DNA of 9,071 bases from Actinomycetota bacterium (GTDB taxonomy: Bacteria; Actinomycetota; UBA4738). Both the position numbers and the translations under genes were made by a program. The stretch lies in NCBI GenBank assembly GCA_005885025.1, contig VAYC01000155.1:3631-12701 (forward strand), written 5' to 3'. Below are positions 1 through 5,937 of the stretch, one piece after another (the first letter of the stretch is position 1; each line of letters starts with the position of its first letter). The notes beneath the pieces were generated by a model, which was given only the letters and a program-made list of their open reading frames with translations, ran no database searches and was not told where the DNA came from.

Positions 1-219
1 CTCGTCGAGGAGGTCCCATGTGGTGTGCCGTGAGCGCCCATACAACTTGGCATGGAGGCGCTCCATCAGGTCCGCCGCGCGGGCCAAAGTGAGACCAAGC
101 TCTTGCGCTACGAGCTTGTAGGATGCCCCCTGCTTGCCCAGATCCCAGGCTGCTCGCTCTACATCTGTGAGCGGAAAGCCTGGAAGCGATCCGCTCCCCG
201 GCGACAGATGGCTGCTCAA
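1..219 (-). CDS. Small helix-turn-helix-like protein, C-terminus cut by the window edge
   Basis: This reading frame begins at a TTG that overlaps the slipin stop (TTGA) and stays open for 73 codons to the left edge. No ATG or GTG offers a sensible in-frame start, so the TTG start is inferred from coupling. After a Ser/Gly/Pro-rich lead of about 14 residues, the part from about residue 17 (LTDVERAAWDLGKQGASYKL, then VAQELGL) has the spacing of a LuxR or sigma-region-4 type helix-turn-helix: a 'LT..E...' entry, a first helix, an 'A.ELG' turn, and a late 'KLYGRSRHTTWDLL' helix recalling the LuxR 'KLG.R.R..A' end. It would be a DNA-binding regulator co-transcribed with nfeD and slipin. Codon use differs from its neighbours: 21 of 73 codons end in A or T. 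The family call is tentative because the protein is cut and no search was run. Confidence 0.5.
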   Translation of the reverse strand, partial: MSSHLSPGSGSLPGFPLTDVERAAWDLGKQGASYKLVAQELGLTLARAADLMERLHAKLYGRSRHTTWDLLDE

Positions 220-1148
220 CGCGCGTTTCCGTCGCCGCCAGAATTGCTGTTGCCGCCAAAGGACTTGCCGGTCAGTCCCGTCACCCCTGACAGCAGGTTG
301 GCCAGCTCCATCGGCACGACGAATTTCGTCGACGGCGACGACCCGATCTGCTTCAAAGCGTCCAGGTACTGCAAGCTCATGGTGTTCGCGTCGAGTGTCT
401 TGGCGATCTCGAAGATCTTGGACAGCGCCAGCGAGAAACCCTCGGCTCGCAGGATGGCTGCCTGCCGCTCGCCTTCGGCGTTCAGGATTGCCGACTGCTT
501 GTTGCCCTCGGCCACCGTGATGGCGGCCTGCTTCGTGCCGTCGGCCTCGGTGACCACGGCTCGACGCGTTCGCTCGGCCGACATCTGCCTGGTCATGGCC
601 TCCTGGACGGTGGGCGGCGGGATGATCTCGCGCACCTCGACGTTGGTGACCTTGACGCCCCATCGCTCGGTCACCTCGTCGAGCTTCGTCCGCAACACCA
701 GGTTCATCTCCTCGCGCTTGGACAGCACGTCGTCCAACGACATGTCACCCACCACGCTTCGCAGCGTCGTGGCCGCGATGTTCTGAGCCGCGCCGGCGAA
801 GTTCTGCACTTGCAACACGCTCATCGATGCGTCGACCACCTTGTAGAAGATGATGAAGTCGATCGAGATCGGGGCGTTGTCCTCGGTGATCGCCGTCTGG
901 TGGGGGATCTCCAGGTAGAGCTCGCGGAGGTCCACCCACGTCACCCGGTCGATGATCGGGAAGATCCACACGAGGCCGGGGCCTTTGATCCCAACCGCCC
1001 GCCCTAACCGGAACAGCACCAAGCGCTGGTACTCGCGGACGATCTTGATCGCGCTGGGCAGCACCACGATCAGGAGGAACACGATCAACCCCAAGCCCAC
1101 CCAGAGCCCCGTGCTGACGCCAACCAGGAATGTCGAACTTGCCGTCAT
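216..1148 (-). CDS. Slipin/stomatin-like SPFH (band 7) membrane protein
   Basis: A 310-residue membrane-anchored SPFH protein that probably forms oligomeric scaffolds in the cytoplasmic membrane. One hydrophobic segment lies at about residues 10-31. It is followed by the stomatin signature 'REYQRLVLFRLGR' (38-50), 'GPGLVWIFPIIDRV' (56-69) and the band 7 domain to about 180, including 'REIIPPP'. Residues 187-238 form an Ala/Glu/Gln-rich coiled coil with repeated 'AEG..QAAI' units. The C-terminal 'KFVVPMELANLLSG' (275-288) matches the hydrophobic tail that NfeD proteases cut in archaeal stomatins; a Gly/Asn/Ser-rich end follows. The ATG sits in an ATGA overlap with the nfeD stop and has a GAGG/AGGGGG ribosome-binding stretch 8-20 bases upstream. 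Length and architecture are typical of prokaryotic slipins paired with NfeD1. The family is certain; the cellular role is inferred. Confidence 0.93.
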   Translation of the reverse strand: MTASSTFLVGVSTGLWVGLGLIVFLLIVVLPSAIKIVREYQRLVLFRLGRAVGIKGPGLVWIFPIIDRVTWVDLRELYLEIPHQTAITEDNAPISIDFIIFYKVVDASMSVLQVQNFAGAAQNIAATTLRSVVGDMSLDDVLSKREEMNLVLRTKLDEVTERWGVKVTNVEVREIIPPPTVQEAMTRQMSAERTRRAVVTEADGTKQAAITVAEGNKQSAILNAEGERQAAILRAEGFSLALSKIFEIAKTLDANTMSLQYLDALKQIGSSPSTKFVVPMELANLLSGVTGLTGKSFGGNSNSGGDGNAR

Positions 1149-2560
1149 CGTGTATCCCCCTCACCTCTGAGCCGGCCGGGAGCGGATCGCCCTGCCAGCT
1201 CTTCCTCCGGCGCCCCGATCTCCTCGGGCGCCGGTTCGACCACCAGGTTCACACCTCTTACGTGCACGATCCGCACCGCGGCTCCCGCCGCGATCGGATC
1301 GCCGGCAGACTCCGCGGACCATGTCTCGCCGCGGGCCCGCACGGTTCCACGCGGAGCGAGCTCGGTGAGGGCCACGCCCTTCGACCCCTCCAGGACCTCG
1401 CGCCCGGTCCTGATGGGCTGTCCCCTCGCGGCGAGCAGCGCCCGCAGGCTGAAGAAAGCGAACAGGCCGGCCCCCACGGCCACCGCCACGATGAGCGGCC
1501 GTGACACCTGGGCCGAGGGCACGCTCGGGTTGAACAGGAGCAGGCCCCCCAGGATCAGCGTGGCGATACCGCCCGCAGTGAGGACACCGTGTGCCCTCGC
1601 CTTCACGTCCAGCACGAACAACACGGCTGCCACGAGCAGCAGGATGAACCCGGTGAGCTCCACCGGCAGCGTCTCCAGGATGGCCAGGCCGATGACCTCG
1701 GCGATCACACCGACCGCCAGCGAGACATGGAAACCGGGGTGGAAGACCCATGCGATAAGGGCCAGAAATCCAATGTTGATCAATATGAACGCGACGTTCG
1801 GATCGGCGATCGAATGGAAGAAGCCCTCCCCGAGTGACATCTTGAACGGCACCAGCTGCGCCCGTGGACACAGGCCCGCAACGCTGCCCGTGGTGGCCAA
1901 CCGTCCCGTCGTCACGTTCGGCCGCGGTCCTGCGTAACATCCGCCGACCACCGCCAGAAGGTTGGTGGTGCTCGATGCCCGGAGGTCGATGACGTGCTGC
2001 TGGAACGCCTGGTCATCAGGCGCGCTGATCGACTGGCGCACAGCCTTCTCGGCCCAGTCCGCATTGCGATGCCACCGGTCGGCCAGCGATCGGATGAACG
2101 CCGCCGCGTCGTTCGTCACCTTGCCCTGCTCGATGGCGCCCGCCACGCCGACCGGATGGGCCGCTCCGATGTTCGTTCCTGGAGCCATGGCGTTGATGGG
2201 ACAGGCCAACATGATGAACGTGCCCGCTGACGCGGCCCGAGCCCCGGACGGCGCCGTGTAGCAGATCACCGGAACCTTCGAGGCCAGGATCGCCTTGATG
2301 ATCTTTCGCATCGAGGAATCGAGGCCGCCCGGGGTGTCGATGGTGATGAGTGCCGCGGAATAGCCTCCCGAGTTCGCGCGGTCGATGCCGCGCTCGATGT
2401 AGGAGGCCACGAACGGGTCGACGACCCCGTTCAGCTTCATGGAAAGGACCTTGGGAGAGGGGCTCTGCGCTGCCCCGGCCGCGGCCGCCCCCACCCCGAG
2501 GGCGACCAGCGAGGCAAGGAGGACGGACCACGCCCGAACCCTCCACATAACATCCATCAT
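1145..2560 (-). CDS. nfeD: NfeD-type membrane-bound serine protease (ClpP-class)
   Basis: A 471-residue long-form NfeD protein. Residues 1-31 look like a signal peptide ending in an Ala-rich stretch. Residues 38-205 form the ClpP/SppA-like protease domain, with 'IDTPGGLDSSM' (74-84), the nucleophile Ser111 in 'ARAASAGTFI', and Lys147 in 'GKVTND', which lines up with the catalytic Lys of the Pyrococcus PH1510 protease. Hydrophobic segments follow at about 257-275, 278-298, 300-318, 328-343 and 355-376. The C-terminal OB-fold NfeD domain covers about 385-445. An extra loop at 206-235 carries Cys208 and Cys231, possibly disulfide-linked outside the cell. The frame is open further upstream, but that would run through the divergent sigma gene and lacks the signal peptide. 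I start at ATG 2560; ATG 2557 or 2548 are also possible. It overlaps slipin by ATGA, its usual substrate or partner. Confidence 0.92.
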   Translation of the reverse strand: MMDVMWRVRAWSVLLASLVALGVGAAAAGAAQSPSPKVLSMKLNGVVDPFVASYIERGIDRANSGGYSAALITIDTPGGLDSSMRKIIKAILASKVPVICYTAPSGARAASAGTFIMLACPINAMAPGTNIGAAHPVGVAGAIEQGKVTNDAAAFIRSLADRWHRNADWAEKAVRQSISAPDDQAFQQHVIDLRASSTTNLLAVVGGCYAGPRPNVTTGRLATTGSVAGLCPRAQLVPFKMSLGEGFFHSIADPNVAFILINIGFLALIAWVFHPGFHVSLAVGVIAEVIGLAILETLPVELTGFILLLVAAVLFVLDVKARAHGVLTAGGIATLILGGLLLFNPSVPSAQVSRPLIVAVAVGAGLFAFFSLRALLAARGQPIRTGREVLEGSKGVALTELAPRGTVRARGETWSAESAGDPIAAGAAVRIVHVRGVNLVVEPAPEEIGAPEEELAGRSAPGRLRGEGDTR

Positions 2561-2686
2561 CCCACTGGGGAACACCCTCCGAGCAGGAAATTCCCCGTCG
2601 GCTGCGCTCTGCCGCGTCGTCCGACGATAATGAAGAGGACAAACTCGTGGCCGCAAGGCTGCCGTATACCCCATAAGGGAGGCGGA
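2561..2686. promoter_or_regulatory. Divergent intergenic promoter region between nfeD and the sigma gene
   Basis: These 126 bases must carry both outward promoters. On the plus strand GATAAT at 2626-2631 matches the -10 consensus in five of six positions and would give a leader of about 50 bases for the sigma gene; no good -35 is visible 16-18 bases before it (TGCGCT at best). On the minus strand I see no convincing promoter for nfeD, although TTGCGG/CATTAT lie about 18 bases apart. The sigma gene start at 2687 is supported by the strong purine stretch AAGGGAGG just upstream. The leader also holds a short hairpin with a GCAA tetraloop (2647-2662). Confidence 0.4.
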
Positions 2687-3289
2687 ATGGCCTTCGAACG
2701 CGAAGGTCCTCTCTCTCGCGAATCGGAGCAGGAATTGATGCGGCAGCTGGTGGCCGGGGACGAAGAGGCGGTCCGAACGCTCTACGCGCGGTTCGGGCGA
2801 CCCGTCTACACGCTCGGGTTGCGCCTCTTGGGGGGGAGCGAGGCAGCCGAGGAGCTCACCCAGGACGTCTTCCTGGCCGCCTGGCGGAAGGCCGGCCGGT
2901 TCGATGCCAACCGCGGCCGGCTTTCCACGTGGCTGATGGCGATCGCCCACAACATGGCGGTGGATCGCCTCCGGCACGACCACGGAGCGACCCGGCCGAC
3001 CCTGGTCTCGGTTGAGGAGGTTCCCGAGGCCGCGGGCGTGGACGAGGAGGCCTCGCTCCTCGATCGGGATCGCGCTCGCCGCGCGATGGCCTGTCTCTCC
3101 ATGGCGGAGCGCCAGCTGCTCACCCAGGCGTACTTCTACGGTTGGACCGCTCGGGAGATCGCCGAGGCCGACGGCATACCCCTCGGAACGGTCAAGACCA
3201 GACTCAGGACGGCGCTCATCAGGCTACGCGCGGCCAACGCCGAAGAGGCCCGGGCCTCCGCCAAGATGACCGAGGGGGGAGTGCAGTGA
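2687..3289 (+). CDS. ECF-family RNA polymerase sigma factor (SigK-like)
   Basis: A 200-residue group IV (extracytoplasmic function) sigma factor. Region 2 spans about residues 16-98, with 'LYARFGRPVYTLGLRLLG' and the -10 recognition stretch 'EAAEELTQDVFLAAWRKAGRFD', then 'RGRLSTWLMAIAHNMAVDRLR'. An acidic linker (about 107-128) leads to region 4 (about 130-182), with 'ERQLLTQAYFYGWTAREIAE' and the helix-turn-helix ending 'IPLGTVKTRLRTALIRLR'. The frame is open back to an ATG at 2630, but the 19 extra residues have no sigma character. The ATG at 2687 follows AAGGGAGG by four bases, so I use it. The stop overlaps the anti-sigma start (GTGA), implying translational coupling and a 1:1 sigma/anti-sigma supply. 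The domain order and partner gene resemble actinobacterial SigK/RskA pairs; the exact ECF group is not resolved. Confidence 0.94.
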   Translation: MAFEREGPLSRESEQELMRQLVAGDEEAVRTLYARFGRPVYTLGLRLLGGSEAAEELTQDVFLAAWRKAGRFDANRGRLSTWLMAIAHNMAVDRLRHDHGATRPTLVSVEEVPEAAGVDEEASLLDRDRARRAMACLSMAERQLLTQAYFYGWTAREIAEADGIPLGTVKTRLRTALIRLRAANAEEARASAKMTEGGVQ

Positions 3290-4032
3290 CCTGTCTCGAG
3301 GTCCGGGATCGGCTGACCGAGCATGCCCTGGGGGTGCTTCCTCGCACCGATGCCCGCGAGGTCGAACGCCACCTCGAGCGCTGCGCCGGGTGCCGGAAGG
3401 AATCCTCGGAGCTCGTGGAAGGAGCGGCCACCATGGGGTTGTCCCTTCCCTCGGTTCTGGCGCCGGCGTCGCTGGAAGATCAGATCCTCGACCGGTTCCG
3501 GCACGCGTCCCGCCAGGTGCCCCATCCCACCCACGGAAGGCTCCGAGTGCTGGCGGCTGCCGCCTTGGCGGCGGCCCTGCTCGCCCTCGGGGCGACCGGC
3601 TGGGCCATCGCCGAGAACCGGCACGCGCAGACGCTGCAGGCCGCGGTGAACGAGAAGGTGCGACAGGTGCACAGCCTGGCCGAGGCCATCGCCAGCTTCA
3701 AGGGAAGTGGCAAGACCCTGCAGGCCAGCCTCCTTCCCAGGCGCGGCGGACAGGGAAGGGGCTCGGCCGCGATCTTCAGCGCGCCTGGCGCGAACGACAT
3801 CGTGTTCGTGGACATCGTGCTTCCCCAGAACGCCACCGGCCCCTTCGTGGTGCAGCTCGTCGACGGGGAGAAGGCGATCAACGTGGGCAGGCTTCAGAAG
3901 ACCCTGGAGGGCGACTGGCTCATGTACAGCTTCTCCGCTCAGGATCTGTCCCACGTCCTGTCCGTCACCGTGCTCGACCGATCGGGAGGACTCGTCCTGA
4001 CGGGCACGGTGGAGCCCTACGCCGGTCCGTAA
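3286..4032 (+). CDS. Membrane zinc-finger anti-sigma factor (RskA-like)
   Basis: A 248-residue single-pass membrane protein expected to hold the neighbouring sigma factor inactive. The cytoplasmic N-terminus carries the ZAS/zf-HC2 motif H-x3-C-x2-C (His29, Cys33, Cys36 in 'HLERCAGC'), with another Cys at residue 3. One transmembrane helix covers about 86-108. A helical stretch (about 113-140) leads to an outer domain of about 100 residues, rich in beta-prone segments and ending 'TGTVEPYAGP', which recalls the RskA C-terminal domain. The GTG start overlaps the sigma stop (GTGA) after a GAGGGGGGAG ribosome-binding stretch. The longer open frame upstream is out-of-frame sigma sequence and was discarded. 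Release of the sigma factor by cutting of the outer domain and then the membrane helix is the family's usual route; no cleavage site is visible in the sequence itself. Confidence 0.88.
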   Translation: MTCLEVRDRLTEHALGVLPRTDAREVERHLERCAGCRKESSELVEGAATMGLSLPSVLAPASLEDQILDRFRHASRQVPHPTHGRLRVLAAAALAAALLALGATGWAIAENRHAQTLQAAVNEKVRQVHSLAEAIASFKGSGKTLQASLLPRRGGQGRGSAAIFSAPGANDIVFVDIVLPQNATGPFVVQLVDGEKAINVGRLQKTLEGDWLMYSFSAQDLSHVLSVTVLDRSGGLVLTGTVEPYAGP

Positions 4033-4066
4033 GCTCGACCGGGAATCCCTACCCCGCCGCGGGTGT

Positions 4067-4072
4067 TAGCGT
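4067..4072 (+). promoter_or_regulatory. Candidate -10 element (TAGCGT) for the HtrA gene
   Basis: TAGCGT fits the actinobacterial TANNNT pattern and ends ten bases before the HtrA ATG at 4083, so the transcript would begin within about four bases of the start codon. No purine-rich ribosome-binding site lies upstream of that ATG. No clear -35 is seen. This would allow the protease to be expressed separately from the sigma/anti-sigma pair. Confidence 0.4.
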
Positions 4073-4082
4073 CGTCACGACG

Positions 4083-5114
4083 ATGACCGACATCCAATTC
4101 CTCGATTCCATCTTGGGCACGCCCACGCAGCCTCCTCCATCCGATGGAAGCGAGCCCGATGAAGAAGAGGCTCTCGACGCGTACTCCCAGGTCATCACCA
4201 GGGTCGCGGAGACCCTGATCCCCTCCGTGGCGAATCTCCGCGTGACCAGGCGCGCCTGGCGCGGAGAGCCCGCGGAAGGCGGGGGGAGCGGCGTCGTGAT
4301 CACCCCCGACGGCTACATCCTGACCTCGGCCCACGTCCTCGCGGGTACGGAGGCAGGAAGCGCCTCGTTCGTCGACGGGCGAGAGTTCGGCATCGACACC
4401 GTGGGAACGGACCCCCTTTCGGACCTGGCAGTGGTCCGGGCATCGGGGACGGGTCTCACTTCGGCCCTCTTGGGTGACGCCTCACGCCTTCGGGTCGGGC
4501 AGCTCGTGGTGGCCATCGGGAATCCCCTCGGGTTCGCGGGATCGGTGACGGCGGGGGTGGTCAGCGCGCTCGGCCGCTCGCTCCCCACGCGGGCCGGGTC
4601 GGTGAGCCGCGTCGTGGAGAATGTGATCCAGACCGACGCTGCCCTCCACCCGGGGAACTCCGGAGGCGCGCTGGCCGACAGCTCCGGCAGGGTGGTGGGC
4701 GTCAACACGGCGGTGGTCGGCCCTGGCGTCGGTCAGGGACTGGGTCTGGCGGTGCCGATCAACGCCACGACCAGGAGGATCGTCGCCGCGCTGATGACCG
4801 AAGGTCGTTTCCGCCGTGCCTACCTCGGCCTGGCCGGCGGGCCCAGGCCGCTGCCGCCCAAAGTCGCTCGTGAGATCGCGCGCGAGCGCGGGATCGAGGT
4901 GGTCCAGGTGGTCGAGGCGAGTCCCGCGGCCCGGGCCGGCCTTCGCCCCGAGGACCTCATCCTGGACGTCGACGGGCTTCCCATGGAGGGGATGGACGAC
5001 CTGCAGCGACTGATGGTCGGTGACGCGGTGGGCCGCCGAGTCAGCGTTCGCGTCTTCCGCGACGGAGGGCTCATCACGCTCGACGTCACACCGGTGGAGC
5101 TGCTGACGGGTTAA
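4083..5114 (+). CDS. HtrA/DegP-type trypsin-like serine protease with PDZ domain, no membrane anchor
   Basis: A 343-residue S1C protease. The chymotrypsin-fold domain covers about residues 40-235, with the complete triad: His84 in 'TSAHVL', Asp115 in 'SDLAVV' and Ser193 in 'HPGNSGG'. The PDZ domain covers about 247-338 ('EASPAARAGLRPEDLILDVD'). The ATG at 4083 is the first credible start; upstream sequence in this frame is anti-sigma gene read out of frame. The N-terminus is a polar, acidic, Pro/Ser-rich tail (residues 12-35) with no signal peptide and no hydrophobic helix, unlike most actinobacterial HtrA proteins. It therefore looks cytosolic, or else is exported by another route. It follows the anti-sigma gene by 50 bases with its own candidate -10. 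It may degrade misfolded proteins as part of the stress response; that role is inferred from family and position. Confidence 0.93.
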   Translation: MTDIQFLDSILGTPTQPPPSDGSEPDEEEALDAYSQVITRVAETLIPSVANLRVTRRAWRGEPAEGGGSGVVITPDGYILTSAHVLAGTEAGSASFVDGREFGIDTVGTDPLSDLAVVRASGTGLTSALLGDASRLRVGQLVVAIGNPLGFAGSVTAGVVSALGRSLPTRAGSVSRVVENVIQTDAALHPGNSGGALADSSGRVVGVNTAVVGPGVGQGLGLAVPINATTRRIVAALMTEGRFRRAYLGLAGGPRPLPPKVAREIARERGIEVVQVVEASPAARAGLRPEDLILDVDGLPMEGMDDLQRLMVGDAVGRRVSVRVFRDGGLITLDVTPVELLTG

Positions 5115-5122
5115 GGCGACGA

Positions 5123-5146
5123 CTGGCGGACAGCCAGCCTTTGGCT
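5123..5146. terminator. Possible weak bidirectional hairpin between convergent genes
   Basis: The 30-base gap between the HtrA stop and the Crp-family stop holds two mutually exclusive hairpins. CTGGC (5123-5127) pairs with GCCAG (5133-5137), and AGCCA (5132-5136) pairs with TGGCT (5142-5146), each with a five-base loop. Neither is followed by a T tract, so termination is only suggested by the position between convergent genes. Confidence 0.3.
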
Positions 5147-5822
5147 AGTGGGAGCTGATGCGGATGATTCCCCGCCCCACCTCGACCGTTCCCTCGCTGG
5201 CGAGCTGGCCGAGCATGCGGCTGACGGTCTCCCGAGAGACGTGCAGGACCCCGGCGAGCTGGGCGTGCGTGATCCGGACCGGGATCGGAGCGCCGTTGCC
5301 GTTCCCTCCAGCCAACTCTTCCAGCAGCATGCGCAAGCCCACGTCGGCCGGGGCCTGCGTCAGGATGGCGGACCGGCGGATGGTCTTGATCAGACAGTTT
5401 CCCGCGCATCGCAACACCCCGAGCGCGATGTCGGGATGGTTCGCTGCGAGGCGATCGAAAGCCGGCCGGGTGAGAGCCAGTACGCGGGCCGTCTCCAGCA
5501 CGCGGGAGCTGGTCAGGTAGGTGGTCTCCCCGAAGAGCGCCTCGTCCCCGAACGTGCACGACGGGCCGATGAGCTCGACGGTTCGGTAGACCCTTCGCCC
5601 CGGGGGCCGGGCCCGAAGCTCCACCATGCCATCGGCCAGCAGGTGGAACGTGTCGGCCGGATCCCCCTGGCGGAACAAGGTCGAACCCGCCCGCTTCGAG
5701 CTGGCGCGACAGAACTGCTCCAGCTGCTGGAGCTGCTTCTCCGTCAGCAGCCTGCGCAGTTCGGTTTTCCGAAGCAGCGGGAAGGCCCCGTTCTGGTTCG
5801 AGATGGTTGGCATTGTCATCAT
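5145..5822 (-). CDS. Crp/Fnr-family transcriptional regulator
   Basis: A 225-residue regulator with the usual two parts: a cyclic-nucleotide-binding-like beta-roll (about residues 22-115), the long dimer helix (about 127-155), and a winged helix-turn-helix (about 160-223). The recognition helix 'SRETVSRML' (196-204) keeps the Arg, Glu and Arg that read DNA in E. coli CRP. In the phosphate-binding cassette, 'FGDEALF' (91-97) matches 'IGELGLF' of CRP, but the key Arg is replaced by Leu103 when aligned without gaps, so cAMP binding is doubtful. There are four Cys (38, 89, 139, 143), without the FNR cluster spacing. I start at ATG 5822, with GAGG ten bases upstream; ATGs at 5819 and 5813 are alternatives. 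It is divergent from the nucleotidyltransferase gene and could regulate it and itself; this is inference. Confidence 0.9.
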   Translation of the reverse strand: MMTMPTISNQNGAFPLLRKTELRRLLTEKQLQQLEQFCRASSKRAGSTLFRQGDPADTFHLLADGMVELRARPPGRRVYRTVELIGPSCTFGDEALFGETTYLTSSRVLETARVLALTRPAFDRLAANHPDIALGVLRCAGNCLIKTIRRSAILTQAPADVGLRMLLEELAGGNGNGAPIPVRITHAQLAGVLHVSRETVSRMLGQLASEGTVEVGRGIIRISSH

Positions 5823-5937
5823 GGTCTGAACGCCTCATTCGTTCCCCCGAACTCCGGATAGCAAACGAACCAACCGCACCTGTGCTTGGTCTGCTTGGGC
5901 CGGGAGTCGAACCTTTCGAGCCCCGTATGATCCAGGC
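5823..5937. promoter_or_regulatory. Divergent promoter region between the Crp-family gene and the nucleotidyltransferase
   Basis: The 115-base gap separates two outward genes. It contains GTTC-CCCC-GAAC (5841-5852), nested in a wider inverted pair TTCGTT (5838-5843) and AACGAA (5864-5869), which could be an operator. The sequence GCAC-CT-GTGC (5875-5885 area) is a second short palindrome. No TGTGA-N6-TCACA site is present. The plus-strand -10 is listed separately; no firm minus-strand promoter is visible. Confidence 0.3.
5926..5931 (+). promoter_or_regulatory. -10 element (TATGAT) placing the transcript start at the ATG of the nucleotidyltransferase gene
   Basis: TATGAT matches the -10 consensus in five of six positions and ends six bases before the ATG at 5938. 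That spacing predicts a leaderless mRNA starting at or next to the A of the ATG. There is no ribosome-binding stretch, which agrees. No clear -35 is seen 16-18 bases upstream. Confidence 0.55.

Noticed and set aside
2569..2599. GGAAC (2569-2573) and CGTC (2596-2599) as an ECF sigma autoregulation promoter
   Set aside because: The gap is 22 bases, longer than the 16-18 of known ECF promoters, so I do not claim it.
2561..2983. Longer open frame extending the nfeD gene upstream to about 2983
   Set aside because: It runs antisense through the sigma gene, has no signal peptide at its beginning, and the start near 2560 gives a normal NfeD protein.
3390..4082. HtrA frame open far upstream, inside the anti-sigma gene
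   Set aside because: The residues are Arg/Gly/Pro-rich out-of-frame translation of the anti-sigma gene; protease homology begins only after 4083.
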